NCBI GenBank assembly: GCA_937916845.1
Contig: CALFSK010000069.1
Span: forward strand, 1 to 64,000
Origin: an uncultured Lactobacillus sp.
GTDB lineage: Bacteria > Bacillota > Bacilli > Lactobacillales > Lactobacillaceae
Direction of reading: 5' to 3'
Length of the DNA stretch: 64,000 nt
Part shown: positions 7,878-16,760 of the stretch, piece after piece
Numbering within the stretch: the first letter of the stretch is position 1
Layout: every line of letters begins with the position of its first letter
Notes under the pieces: model-generated
Told to the model about the DNA's origin: nothing
Seen by the model: the letters and a program-made list of their open reading frames with translations, nothing else
Databases searched by the model: none
Program-made: the position numbers and the translations under genes

Positions 7878-8534
7878 TTATTTTAGGGCATTAAGATTTT
7901 TTGCAGCAGTGTAATAGGTAACCTTAATATGTTTCGCTTTACCCCAGCCGTGCATTGTCTTTTTCTTAGTGGCTTTGCCAAGATATTTCTTAATATAAGG
8001 ATTAACCTTAGCAAACTCTTTTTTACCTTGTTTAGCAGGCTTGACAGTGGCTAGGTTAAGGCCAAATGGGCTAGAAGATTGCCAAGATTTTTGGACAGAA
8101 GATTTTTTAGATTTTGTCCATGTATTTAAACGATCGCTGTGTGCTTGTTCATTAAAACTAATCAGAACTTTGTGATGTTTAACCGTAGTTTGGCGAACGG
8201 TTTGGCCACCGCTGCCATTGACTAAGTACAATGTATTAGACTTAGCACCGGTGACTTTATAAGGTGTGAAATATTGTTCACTGCTATAAGTGTAACTGTT
8301 TTTATTGCGCGTATGTCGATACTTAGAGGTACCAAATTTTTTGGCAGACACCTTAATCTTAGATGTCTTCCCCTTGATAGTTTGATACCAAGTGCCCCGA
8401 AATTTCTTTGGTATACTTTTCAGCTTGTGAGTCTTAACTGCGGCTTGTGCTGAGACTGGTTGTTGGCTAAGGCCAATAACGCCAACTCCCATGAGTGCAG
8501 TCGTAAGAGCGAGTTCTTTAACAAGTTTGTGCAT
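7878..8534 (-). CDS. Secreted paralogue 2 of 4 (KKFRGTWYQ family), unknown function
   Basis: This 218-residue copy keeps the signal peptide start MHKLVKELALTT, the IPKKFRGTWYQ motif, the KYRHTRNK segment and the TPYKVTGAKSNTLY segment of its neighbours, and ends with KHIKVTYYT followed by a variable tail. It differs most in the loop after YSSEQYF and in the region around KSWQSSSPFG. The ATG at 8534 follows a GGAGGGG box. Upstream lies the shared promoter block; downstream lies a terminator of the nagB type. No anchoring motif is visible, so it is probably released or loosely bound to the wall. Confidence 0.75.
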   Translation of the reverse strand: MHKLVKELALTTALMGVGVIGLSQQPVSAQAAVKTHKLKSIPKKFRGTWYQTIKGKTSKIKVSAKKFGTSKYRHTRNKNSYTYSSEQYFTPYKVTGAKSNTLYLVNGSGGQTVRQTTVKHHKVLISFNEQAHSDRLNTWTKSKKSSVQKSWQSSSPFGLNLATVKPAKQGKKEFAKVNPYIKKYLGKATKKKTMHGWGKAKHIKVTYYTAAKNLNALK

Positions 8535-8631
8535 GTGATCCCCTCCAATATAAATAACATTATAATTATAACCCTAAAAGTTATGTTTCAATCATTAACT
8601 TCTAATGAGTTAACGTCATGGGGTGGTGGCT

Positions 8632-8687
8632 TAATGGTTGATGAGTCAGGCATAAGTAAGCTCAGAACAGAATATTAACCGTAACTG
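8632..8687 (+). repeat. Relic of the nagB 3' end between array genes 2 and 3
   Basis: GGTTGATGAG, then AAGTAAGCTCAGAAC, then AATATTAACC lines up with the nagB tail (codons for [14 protein letters not shown] and stop) and is followed by a hairpin like the nagB terminator. It is more diverged than the relic at 7773. Confidence 0.5.
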
Positions 8688-8734
8688 CGCAAAAAAATGC
8701 CAGAAAACTTGTAAAAGTTTTCTGGACAATTTGT

Positions 8735-9391
8735 TTATTTTAATTTCATCGGGTCCTTGATGAAAGTGTAGTAAGTTACATTGATGTGTTTATATGGACC
8801 GTTACCACGCATGGACTTTTTCTTAACGGCTTTGCCAAAGTATTTTTTGATATACGGATTGATCTTAGCAAAATCGCGACGGTTCTGTTTAGCAGTTTTA
8901 ACGCTAGTAACGCTCATTCCGTATGGGTTCCCAGCGCCCCAAGACTTTTGAACGGAACTCTTTTTAGATTTGGTCCAAGTATATACGGAGTTGCCGTGTT
9001 CCTGTTCATTGTAATAAATTAAAACGTTATGGTGCTTAATCGTAGTTTGCCGCACCGTTTTACCACCAACGCCGTTGACTAAGTACAAGGTATTGGACTT
9101 AGCGCCAGTAACTTTATAAGGCGTGAAGTATTGTTCACTGCTATAAGCCGCACTATTTTTATCGCGAGTATGTCGGTATTTAGAAATACCAAAGCGCTTA
9201 GCTGACACTTTGAGCTTGTACGTTTTTCCCTTAGAAGTTTGATACCAAGTTCCCCGAAACCTTTTTGGTATACTTTTCAGCTTGTGAGTCTTAACTGCGG
9301 CTTGTGCTGAGATTGGCTGTTGACTAAGGCTCATAACGCCAACTCCCATGAGCGCAGTTGTAAGAGCGAGTTCTTTAACAAGTTTGTGCAT
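8735..9391 (-). CDS. Secreted paralogue 3 of 4 (KKFRGTWYQ family), unknown function
   Basis: Another 218-residue secreted copy: signal peptide MHKLVKELALTT to about SAQA, then IPKRFRGTWYQ, the KYRHTRDK segment, TPYKVTGAKSNTLY and KHINVTYYT. It is closest to copy 2 in its first two thirds and to copy 1 in the NPYGMSVTSVKTAKQN stretch, a mosaic that hints at exchange between copies. The ATG at 9391 has the shared GGAGGGG box. The T-rich promoter block upstream is again conserved, so each copy can be transcribed on its own. Confidence 0.75.
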   Translation of the reverse strand: MHKLVKELALTTALMGVGVMSLSQQPISAQAAVKTHKLKSIPKRFRGTWYQTSKGKTYKLKVSAKRFGISKYRHTRDKNSAAYSSEQYFTPYKVTGAKSNTLYLVNGVGGKTVRQTTIKHHNVLIYYNEQEHGNSVYTWTKSKKSSVQKSWGAGNPYGMSVTSVKTAKQNRRDFAKINPYIKKYFGKAVKKKSMRGNGPYKHINVTYYTFIKDPMKLK

Positions 9392-9480
9392 GTGATCCCC
9401 TCCAATTATAAATAACTTTATAATTATAGCGCTAAATGTCGAATTAAAAATTAATTACTTGGGAAGGTGATCTAGCTTAG

Positions 9481-10134
9481 TTATCTGATATAAGAATCGT
9501 ATTTAATGATATTGTAATACGTAATTTTAACGTGCTTCATTTTTCCGAATCCACGCAGAACTTTCTTTTTGACGGCTTTGCCAAAGTATTTCTTAATGTA
9601 GGGGTTGACCTTGGCGTATGAATTTCGGTTTTTCTTCATAACTTTTACGCTGTACATTAATCCACCAGGGCTAGCAGTAGCCCATGACTTTTGAGCGGAA
9701 CTCTTCTTAGCCCTTGTCCATGTATTCAGCTGATAACCATGTTCTTGCTGGTCATACTCAATTAAAACTTTATGATGTTTAATTGTCGTTTGGCGAAGGG
9801 CTTGGGCACCTGAAAAGTTTATTAGGTAAAGGGTATTTGGTTTAGCGTGAGTGACTTTGAGTGGTGTAAAGTACCGCTCACTTCCGGCAACATCACCGTC
9901 TGGAACTTGAGCATGTCGGTACTTGGAAATACCAAAGCGTTTAGCTGACACTTTGAGTTTATACGTCTTCCCCTTGACGGTCTGATACCACGTTCCCCGA
10001 AATTTCTTTGGCATACTTTTCACTTTATGGGTCTTAACTGCGGCCTGTGCTGTTAATGGTTGCTGATTAAGACCGACAACGCCGACTCCCATGGGCGCCG
10101 TTGTTAGGGCGAGTTCTTTCACCAATTTTTGCAT
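9481..10134 (-). CDS. Secreted paralogue 4 of 4 (KKFRGTWYQ family), unknown function
   Basis: The most diverged copy, 217 residues. It starts MQKLVKELALTT instead of MHKLVKE, keeps MPKKFRGTWYQ and the YFTPLKVTHAK segment, and ends with KHVKITYYN and a different tail. The frame extends to 10185, but the ATG at 10134 has the family GGAGGGG box and the conserved signal peptide start. Unlike the other copies it has no obvious terminator hairpin or nagB relic after its stop. It is probably the oldest member or the outer edge of the tandem duplication. Confidence 0.72.
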   Translation of the reverse strand: MQKLVKELALTTAPMGVGVVGLNQQPLTAQAAVKTHKVKSMPKKFRGTWYQTVKGKTYKLKVSAKRFGISKYRHAQVPDGDVAGSERYFTPLKVTHAKPNTLYLINFSGAQALRQTTIKHHKVLIEYDQQEHGYQLNTWTRAKKSSAQKSWATASPGGLMYSVKVMKKNRNSYAKVNPYIKKYFGKAVKKKVLRGFGKMKHVKITYYNIIKYDSYIR

Positions 10135-10233
10135 ATAATCCCCTCCAAATATTAATATCATTATAATTATAGTTCTAATTATCAACGACGAATCATTAAT
10201 TTATACATAAATACCCATCGTCTGTCTTGCTAA

Positions 10234-10470
10234 ATGCCGTGCGTAACCGCTAAAATTAAAGTAGCAAAAGAAGTCGGGGTGGGGAACATCGGAGTAACGA
10301 GCATACTATTAGTATTGATTGTGGCGCTGATTGCTATCGGGGGACTTGGTATTCGACGTCATCAGCCTCAATTGATCATCATTGCGAGCTTAGGGTTAGC
10401 TCTAATTGTGATTGGCATGATCTGGTTCGTTTTGACACCAGACCCCAATGGCGCAGCAATCATGTTATAA
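10234..10470 (+). CDS. Small membrane protein, unknown
   Basis: Function unknown. Two hydrophobic segments are clear (about residues 24-40 and 47-67 counted from the ATG at 10234), with RRHQPQ between them, giving a small hairpin membrane protein. The start is uncertain: the ATG at 10234 has no good ribosome site, and a GTG at about 10279 behind GAAGTCGGG would give a shorter product starting just before the first membrane segment. A strong terminator follows. Confidence 0.55.
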   Translation: MPCVTAKIKVAKEVGVGNIGVTSILLVLIVALIAIGGLGIRRHQPQLIIIASLGLALIVIGMIWFVLTPDPNGAAIML

Positions 10471-10501
10471 AAGTAAAGACACCAATTAGATGGTACTAAA
10501 A

Positions 10502-10541
10502 AAGAAGCATTGCAGGAATTCTGCAGTGCTTCTTTGATTTT
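10502..10541. terminator. Bidirectional terminator
   Basis: A perfect 14-bp stem (10502-10515 with 10521-10534, AAGAAGCATTGCAG and its complement) has A and T runs outside. It serves the small membrane protein and the convergent dipeptidase. Confidence 0.85.
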
Positions 10542-10552
10542 TAAAATGTGTT

Positions 10553-11968
10553 CTACAGGTTCTGGCCCTTTTCCCAAGTCGTTGCGGAAAGGAGTAGCCC
10601 TTGCTTAACCAGTTGGTCGAACAAGGTGTGGGTCCGTTTGGAAATCTCGCCGGCCGTTGCAGCGTTGGCCTTAGTCAAAAAGTCGGTCGCGTCGCCAGTA
10701 ATTGTGGCGTCGGCTTTAGCCACTTGTTCGCGGGCGAAGGATTGGCAACCGTCTTTGTAAGCATTGACGGTTTCAGCAAATTCGTGCCAGTGGGGTTCGA
10801 TGAGCACTGACAAGGTCTTGGACAACCAGTAAACGTTATTAACGTCGACGTTAGCCGTTGTGTTTTGATAATCAAGCGGCGTGTCCTTGATATTAGTAAA
10901 GAATGGAACGTATGGTGCGTAGGCAAAGAAGCCCATGGCAACCCATTGAATCGCAGCTTGTTCCGCTGGGACGTCGTTGCGAATTTGTAAAATCGATGAA
11001 CACTGGTTACGGTCCATTGCGATTGAACGGTAACGTTTTTGTTCCCGTTGATCACCAGAAGCAAAGGTGCCAAATGGATCGTACGGTGTCCCGTTGTAAT
11101 GGGATGACAAGAAGAACTGAACGTCTTCAATCGCAAGCTTTTTGCTAGGCTGCCGGAACATTGGCATGTCTTGGTCAGTTGGTTGTTGTTCAATTTCAGG
11201 ATTGAACAACTTTTGACCGTACCATGTCCGGGGCGTGTTGTAGTAGGCGTCGGCTTCACTCTGCGTACCGAAAATTTCACGGAAGTTAAAGTGACCGGGA
11301 TTAGGGTTTAAATGGTTCTTTTCAACGAATTCAGCTAAATCGCTGGCCCCAAGAAAGTTGTCGGTATCACTCAGATCCATTTCTTGAACAACGGTTTGGT
11401 TAGGAACGATGGCGTAAGTGTCATCGGGAACGCGTACGGCGCCCCACCGGTGACCACCGGCCGTTTCGAGGATCCAGATATCATTTTGGTCGTTGAAGGC
11501 GATGCTGTTGCTTTCGCCCGTACCGTATTTTTCAAGGAGGGCCCCTAAACGCTGAACACCTTCCTTAGCACTTTTAATGTAGGGTAATACTAAAGTGACC
11601 ATGGCTTCTTCATCCACACCATCGTGGACTAATGGGTCGTAGCCGAGTACGCGGACGTTCGTTGCCGTAGTTTCAGTGGCACTCATGCCGACGTTTAGTT
11701 CGTTGATTCCGGCTTCTTCATATTGACCGTCACTTTGGTCTGCTTGTGGCGTTGCCGTGTAACGATAGGCGTGGTCCGGTAGTGGCACCGTCACACCGGT
11801 CGTTACGGAATGGTAGGTCGCGTTGGACTGGTCCTTAGCGGCGTGAACCACGAATTTAATGGGGTTGATCGGGCCGTAACCATCTTCGTTACGAGCAACA
11901 ATCGTTGAACCGTCCATGCTGGCGGCTTTCCCGACTAATATTTCAGTACAATCAGAATCTTTCTTCAT
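10553..11968 (-). CDS. pepD: C69-family dipeptidase (PepD)
   Basis: An Ntn-hydrolase dipeptidase used by lactobacilli to split dipeptides in the cytoplasm. The product of 471 residues has a six-residue propeptide and then Cys7 in CTEILVGKAAS, which by family analogy becomes the N-terminal nucleophile after self-processing. The following SMDGSTIVARNED and the FNDQNDIWILETAGG segments are also typical. There is no signal peptide, fitting a cytoplasmic enzyme. The ATG at 11968 follows AGGGGGA. It is transcribed away from the mannitol operon, with about 370 bases of control region between them. Confidence 0.9.
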   Translation of the reverse strand: MKKDSDCTEILVGKAASMDGSTIVARNEDGYGPINPIKFVVHAAKDQSNATYHSVTTGVTVPLPDHAYRYTATPQADQSDGQYEEAGINELNVGMSATETTATNVRVLGYDPLVHDGVDEEAMVTLVLPYIKSAKEGVQRLGALLEKYGTGESNSIAFNDQNDIWILETAGGHRWGAVRVPDDTYAIVPNQTVVQEMDLSDTDNFLGASDLAEFVEKNHLNPNPGHFNFREIFGTQSEADAYYNTPRTWYGQKLFNPEIEQQPTDQDMPMFRQPSKKLAIEDVQFFLSSHYNGTPYDPFGTFASGDQREQKRYRSIAMDRNQCSSILQIRNDVPAEQAAIQWVAMGFFAYAPYVPFFTNIKDTPLDYQNTTANVDVNNVYWLSKTLSVLIEPHWHEFAETVNAYKDGCQSFAREQVAKADATITGDATDFLTKANAATAGEISKRTHTLFDQLVKQGLLLSATTWEKGQNL

Positions 11969-12075
11969 TGGATAATTCCCCCTTGGTAATTCCAGTATAG
12001 GAGTCTGAAAATGAATTTCAACGGCAAAACGGGGGGCGTGATATCAGGGATGGATGTGGTGGGACTAACGCAGTA

Positions 12076-12120
12076 AGTGAAAAATAACAGCAAAATCAGT
12101 GATTTTTGCGATGGCTCACT
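12076..12120. repeat. Inverted repeat in the pepD-mtlA divergent region
   Basis: Inner arms GCAAAATC (12090-12097) and GATTTTTGC (12101-12109) pair around a three-base loop, and outer arms AGTGA (12076-12080) and TCACT (12116-12120) close the structure. It could be an operator or an attenuator for pepD. No known binding site is recognised. Confidence 0.35.
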
Positions 12121-12239
12121 TGTGAAAACGTAATCATGAGTGTCGCAATTTGTGAATAATAAGGGCTTTCATTGCCTATAAAAGGCCATTCTGACATTTT
12201 GTGCCAACTTTGCCACTTGTGAATGGTTGAGTTTAATTG

Positions 12240-12259
12240 TGGCACAGTTTGGTGTGCCA
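12240..12259 (+). promoter_or_regulatory. Probable MtlR operator
   Basis: TGGCACA and TGTGCCA form a perfect inverted repeat of 7-base arms with a 6-base spacer. Firmicute MtlR binds similar TTGNCACA/TGTGNCAA palindromes before mannitol operons. A related single arm, TTGTGCCAA, occurs at about 12199-12207. Confidence 0.65.
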
Positions 12260-12279
12260 AGGGTCTGCCTAGAACTTCT

Positions 12280-12293
12280 TGAAACCGTTTTCC
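12280..12293 (+). promoter_or_regulatory. cre box upstream of mtlA
   Basis: TGAAACCGTTTTCC matches the CcpA consensus at all but the last position and lies about 50 bases before mtlA, suggesting glucose repression of mannitol uptake. Confidence 0.6.
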
Positions 12294-12341
12294 CGTCCCG
12301 ATATGATAGAGACGTTAAGAAAAAGGAAGGAGCTTTATCAG

Positions 12342-14183
12342 ATGAGTGAAAATGTAAATACAAATGCAACGCCAACCGCTCCCGCTGCAAAGAAAAAAGT
12401 GGGTCTCAAGGCGCGCGTTCAAAAATTTGGGAGTGCCTTAAGTAACATGGTCATGCCGAACATCGGGGCCTTCATCGCTTGGGGGCTAATTACCGCGATC
12501 TTTATGGCCGGTGGTTGGTGGCCAAACGCTGGATTAGCAAAGATGATTCAGCCAATGGTTCATTATTTATTGCCATTATTAATTGCCTTTACCGGTGGGA
12601 GTATGATTGCCGGACATCGTGGCGGGGTCGTTGGGGCCATCGCAACGATGGGTGTCATCGTTGGTTCAAGCATTCCAATGTTTATCGGTGCCATGATTAT
12701 GGGTCCTTTAGGTGGCTGGGTCATCAAGAAATGGGATGACGCCGTTTCCGATAAGATCAAGAGTGGTTTCGAAATGTTAGTCAACAACTTCTCAGCTGGG
12801 ATTATTGGGATGTTGTTAGCAATCGTTGGTTACTTTGCCATCGGTCCAGTGGTTACCGGCGCAAGCGCCTTAATGGCCGCCGGTGTTAACTGGATCATTA
12901 AGATGAAGTTATTACCATTAGCAAACGTCTTCATTGAACCAGCTAAGATCTTGTTCTTGAACAACGCGATTAACCAAGGTATCTTGACGCCGCTTGGGAT
13001 TCAAGCCGCAGCCAGTGCCGGTAAGTCAATCTTGTTCTTACTTGAACCAGATCCAGGTCCAGGTCTTGGAATTCTGTTAGCCTTCGCCTTATTCGGTAAG
13101 GGTACCGCGAAAGCTTCCGCACCAAGTGCAATCATCATTCACTTCTTCGGTGGGATTCATGAAATTTACTTCCCATACGTATTAATGAAGCCAGCATTGT
13201 TCTTGGCCGTTATCGCCGGTGGTGTTACTGGGACTGCAACCTTCAGTATTTTAAACGTTGGTTTGCGTTCAACCCCATCACCTGGTTCGATTATTTCATT
13301 ATTATTAATGTCACCAAAGAGTTTACCAAACTATATCGGGTTACTTGTAGGGGTTACCTTAGCAACCTTAGCTTCCTTCATCGTTGCAGCAATTATCTTG
13401 AAGCGTGACAAGTCCGGCGCAACTGCTGACTTAGCTACAGCTCAAGGTCAAATGAGCGCAATGAAGAATGGTAACGCCGAAACTGCTGAAGGCAGCAATG
13501 CTGAACCAGCTGACGTGATTGCTTCTTATAAAGACGTTGACCACATCATCTTCGCCTGTGACGCTGGGATGGGTTCATCCGCAATGGGTGCTTCCTTACT
13601 CCGTGACAAGGTCAAGAAGGCCGGCATCAACATGTCCGTTACCAACACGGCTATCAGTAATTTGAAAGATGAACCAGGTTTATTAGTCATTACGCAAAAC
13701 GAATTAGCTGACCGGGCTACACAAAAAGCACCACACGCTCTCCGGTTATCCGTTGATAATTTCTTAAGCAGTCCAAAGTACGACCAAATTGTTGTGAACT
13801 TAAAAGCGCGTGATCAAGTCAGTGCTGAACCAGCACCAGCTTCTGAAGCACCCGTAGCGCCAAGTGATGACGCAAGTGATTTACCAGCTGGTTTGAACTT
13901 ATCAGTTGTTGATGAAATTGTCTTTGTTCACCACGATGGTCATCTTGGTACGGCAACGATGGCAACATCATTGATGAAGGATCGCATTAAGAAAGCCAAT
14001 AAACAAGTTAATGTTAAGAACTTAGGTATTGATGAATTAGCCGATGCCAACAGTCTGTTAGTTGTTTCTAGCCCAGAAGCTGCTAAGAACTTACGGACTC
14101 GTTACACGCAAGTTCAAATACTAGTCACTGATGATCTTTTGAGCTCACCTAAATATGATAAAATAGTATCAGGATTGAAATAA
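12342..14183 (+). CDS. mtlA: PTS mannitol permease EIICB with a degenerate second EIIB
   Basis: This membrane permease takes up mannitol and phosphorylates it to mannitol 1-phosphate. Of 613 residues, about 20-350 form the EIIC membrane domain and about 390-480 the EIIB domain, with the phosphorylated Cys406 in IIFACDAGMGSSAMG. Unusually, a second EIIB-like domain follows (about 515-613). It keeps the fold pattern (DEIVFVHHDGHLGTATMATS and SSPKYDKIV) but has His530-His531 in place of the cysteine. The start is the ATG at 12342 with AAGGAAGGAG about 10 bases upstream. It is the first gene of mtlA-mtlR-mtlF-mtlD, with an MtlR-type operator and a cre upstream. Confidence 0.95.
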   Translation: MSENVNTNATPTAPAAKKKVGLKARVQKFGSALSNMVMPNIGAFIAWGLITAIFMAGGWWPNAGLAKMIQPMVHYLLPLLIAFTGGSMIAGHRGGVVGAIATMGVIVGSSIPMFIGAMIMGPLGGWVIKKWDDAVSDKIKSGFEMLVNNFSAGIIGMLLAIVGYFAIGPVVTGASALMAAGVNWIIKMKLLPLANVFIEPAKILFLNNAINQGILTPLGIQAAASAGKSILFLLEPDPGPGLGILLAFALFGKGTAKASAPSAIIIHFFGGIHEIYFPYVLMKPALFLAVIAGGVTGTATFSILNVGLRSTPSPGSIISLLLMSPKSLPNYIGLLVGVTLATLASFIVAAIILKRDKSGATADLATAQGQMSAMKNGNAETAEGSNAEPADVIASYKDVDHIIFACDAGMGSSAMGASLLRDKVKKAGINMSVTNTAISNLKDEPGLLVITQNELADRATQKAPHALRLSVDNFLSSPKYDQIVVNLKARDQVSAEPAPASEAPVAPSDDASDLPAGLNLSVVDEIVFVHHDGHLGTATMATSLMKDRIKKANKQVNVKNLGIDELADANSLLVVSSPEAAKNLRTRYTQVQILVTDDLLSSPKYDKIVSGLK

Positions 14184-14219
14184 ATCGATATAAATACTGT
14201 TATTGTATGAGGTGGCTCC

Positions 14220-16295
14220 ATGGTTAAGTTCACGCAGCGTCAAGACGAATTATTACAATTGTTGTTAGCAAATCCCAGTGGCCTTTCAATGGGTCAGATT
14301 GAAACCGGTCTCAACAGTAGCCGGCGGACGATTTACCGCGAGTTTAGTAACTTAGAGCTGGTCTTACAAAACGCCGGCTTGAAGGTAGTTAACGTGACGC
14401 ACCGGTTTCAACTAACCGGGGCAGAAGCGGCCTTAGCTGAGTTTAAAAGCCAGCTAACGGCGGGACACGAAATTGCACCAGCATTTGATTCGCAGACGCG
14501 TCAAAATGCGTTAGCTTGCCGGATTCTCATGTCAGACCGGTCAATGAAACTAAAAGAATTGGCGATTGATTTTGATGTCAGCGTGGCGACCATTTCTAAC
14601 GATTTGACCACGCTAGGCACACCGTTTGACGATTATGATTTATCAATTGAGCGGTTAAAGTCCCGCGGCATTCAAGTTGCGGGCACGGAAGGTAATATTC
14701 GGAATCTGTTTGCCACGATCTTGAATAATGAAATTAATGATTACGAGTTCTTTAAGACAATCGGCAAACTCAATCAGGGCTTGGCTGTATCGGCCAGCGA
14801 CGAGCAATCGTACTTCTTGAACTTATTAGATGCCGGCACGTTATTGATTTGTTACCATGCCGTTCGGGATTTAAAAAAGAAGTACTTTGCGTCGGTACCG
14901 GATGGTCAGTTGCAACAACTGATCATTACCTTGACGACCGGGGTCATGCGGTTGAAGAGTCATAAGCGCGTCACGTATTTACGGGGCATCAATCGCGATG
15001 ACTTTCTCAAATATCAGCGTATTGCGCTTGCCATCATGACTCAGTTGCCAGCGGACGTTAAAACCGTTATCACGGGTGCGGAAATTGATTTTCTAGCCCA
15101 GCAGATTAAGGGATTAACGTTCCGCATTGACCAAGACGCTTCGTTATCGAACTACGATTTGCAACTCACTTATCAGGTGAAGAAGTTAATCGACGCGGTT
15201 GCCCATCACTTTAATTGGTCGTTTGGGACTGATGATCGGCTACTGAATAACCTGACGGCGCACATGCAAATTGCGTTGCAACGTAACGGTGTTAATGGTC
15301 CAGTGCCACCAAGTCCAGAACTGCAAGAAGTTCGCGAACAGTACCCGAAGCTATATTCGGCGGTCGTGCGGAGTTTTGCCAGCACGTTCCCGGATCAAGA
15401 TTTTAAAGCGGATGAATTAACGTACTTGTTGATTCACTTCGCCAGTACGTATGAACAACAATTAAGTCACCAAGCCTTAAAGGTGTTGGTACTCTGTCCG
15501 AATGGGATGACGACCGCCCGGATCTTAAAGACCCGTTTGGCACGCTTAGTCCCAGAGATTACCACCATTGAAGTCGCTCGAATTGGGAACCTTGGTCAAA
15601 TCAACTTACAAGGATTTGACATGATTCTCTCGACGACGACGCTGCCCGGGTTCAAGTTGAACTACCGGGTGGTCAGCCCGTTGTTACTTGAAAATGAAGT
15701 CAGTTCGCTACGTGAATACATCCACCAGTATTATCCAAGTACGCTGGCGGTTGAAGCACCAGCCGTTGATGAAACGACGACGAATCTGGACTTTGATACC
15801 GTGTATCAACGAATGACAATCGCTAAACAAATTCTGAATCGGTTTACGATCACCCCCATTAGAAACGATCGTGAAACCATTGCGGAGACCTTAGTTAAGA
15901 TCACCAAGCATATCGATTCGAATTTGATACACGACCCCCTAGAAGTTGCGGGGCGGTTGTTACATCGTTTGAGTAGAGCACCGGTTGGTATCCCTAACAC
16001 CAATCTGGCGCTAGTGCACACGTTAAGTCAACAGGTGACCGCTCCGTATTGTGCCATCTTTGAACTGGATCAGCCAATCACCTTTAAGAGTATGGATCAA
16101 AGCGAGATTCGGCTTCAACGAATTGTGTTGATGCTCGGTCCCGAAAACATCAGCGACTTTGAAAATCGTTTGATGGGTAAGTTGAGTGCGTTAGTCATTG
16201 AGAGTTTGGATAACACCCAGACTTTTATGACCGGTGATCGCCAACAACTATATCAGTTAATTAGCAAAGCCTTTTTGAACGAACTAACGAAATAG
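14220..16295 (+). CDS. mtlR: Mannitol operon activator, PRD-containing
   Basis: A transcription activator whose activity is set by PTS phosphorylation. The order over 691 residues is: HTH (about 5-50), second HTH (about 100-135), PRD1 (about 190-290), PRD2 (about 300-400, with YLLIHFAS), an EIIB-Gat-like domain with Cys426 in VLCPNGMTTA, and a C-terminal EIIA-like domain with His600 in LALVHTLS. All the phosphorylation-site domains known from Bacillus-type MtlR are present. It sits between mtlA and mtlF, with GAGGTGG before the ATG, so it activates its own operon, probably through the palindrome at 12240. Confidence 0.95.
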   Translation: MVKFTQRQDELLQLLLANPSGLSMGQIETGLNSSRRTIYREFSNLELVLQNAGLKVVNVTHRFQLTGAEAALAEFKSQLTAGHEIAPAFDSQTRQNALACRILMSDRSMKLKELAIDFDVSVATISNDLTTLGTPFDDYDLSIERLKSRGIQVAGTEGNIRNLFATILNNEINDYEFFKTIGKLNQGLAVSASDEQSYFLNLLDAGTLLICYHAVRDLKKKYFASVPDGQLQQLIITLTTGVMRLKSHKRVTYLRGINRDDFLKYQRIALAIMTQLPADVKTVITGAEIDFLAQQIKGLTFRIDQDASLSNYDLQLTYQVKKLIDAVAHHFNWSFGTDDRLLNNLTAHMQIALQRNGVNGPVPPSPELQEVREQYPKLYSAVVRSFASTFPDQDFKADELTYLLIHFASTYEQQLSHQALKVLVLCPNGMTTARILKTRLARLVPEITTIEVARIGNLGQINLQGFDMILSTTTLPGFKLNYRVVSPLLLENEVSSLREYIHQYYPSTLAVEAPAVDETTTNLDFDTVYQRMTIAKQILNRFTITPIRNDRETIAETLVKITKHIDSNLIHDPLEVAGRLLHRLSRAPVGIPNTNLALVHTLSQQVTAPYCAIFELDQPITFKSMDQSEIRLQRIVLMLGPENISDFENRLMGKLSALVIESLDNTQTFMTGDRQQLYQLISKAFLNELTK

Positions 16296-16309
16296 AGTAG
16301 GTGAATAGA

Positions 16310-16759
16310 ATGGAAGCTTTAGATAAAAAAATGATTGCGTTGAACCAACAAGTAGCAACGCAAGAAGAAGGCATCCGCTTAGCCGGTCAACTTTTGGTCG
16401 ATGGCGGCTGTGTCGAGCCTGAATATATTGACGCGATGCAAGCGCGTAACAAGGATGTTTCCGTTTATATGGGTAATTTCATTGCCATCCCCCATGGTAC
16501 TGAAGATGGCATGAAACACATTAAAAAGACCGGTATTTCAGTGGTCCAAGTACCAATGGGTGTTAGCTGGGGAGACCCGGGCAATAACGATGATGACAAG
16601 ACCGTCACAGTTATCTTCGGGATTGCCGGGTTGAACGGTGAACACTTGAACCTCTTATCTCAGATTGCCATATACTGCAGCGATGTCGCCAACGTGGCGA
16701 AATTAGCGGACGCTCAATCTGAAGATGAAATCATAAATCTATTAAAGGAAGTTGATTAG
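16310..16759 (+). CDS. mtlF: PTS mannitol EIIA component
   Basis: A soluble phosphotransfer protein of 149 residues that passes phosphate from HPr to the EIIB of MtlA. The active-site histidine is His62 in NFIAIPHGT. The GTG at 16301 is part of the ribosome site region; the ATG at 16310 is better spaced after GAGTAGGTG and gives the usual length. It follows mtlR by 14 bases and is separated from mtlD by a single base, so translation of the two is probably coupled. Confidence 0.96.
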   Translation: MEALDKKMIALNQQVATQEEGIRLAGQLLVDGGCVEPEYIDAMQARNKDVSVYMGNFIAIPHGTEDGMKHIKKTGISVVQVPMGVSWGDPGNNDDDKTVTVIFGIAGLNGEHLNLLSQIAIYCSDVANVAKLADAQSEDEIINLLKEVD

Positions 16760-16760
16760 A

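Noticed and set aside
10675..11280. 201-codon open frame on the minus strand inside pepD
   Set aside because: It is a frame shadow of the C69 dipeptidase with no ribosome site and no protein-like pattern.
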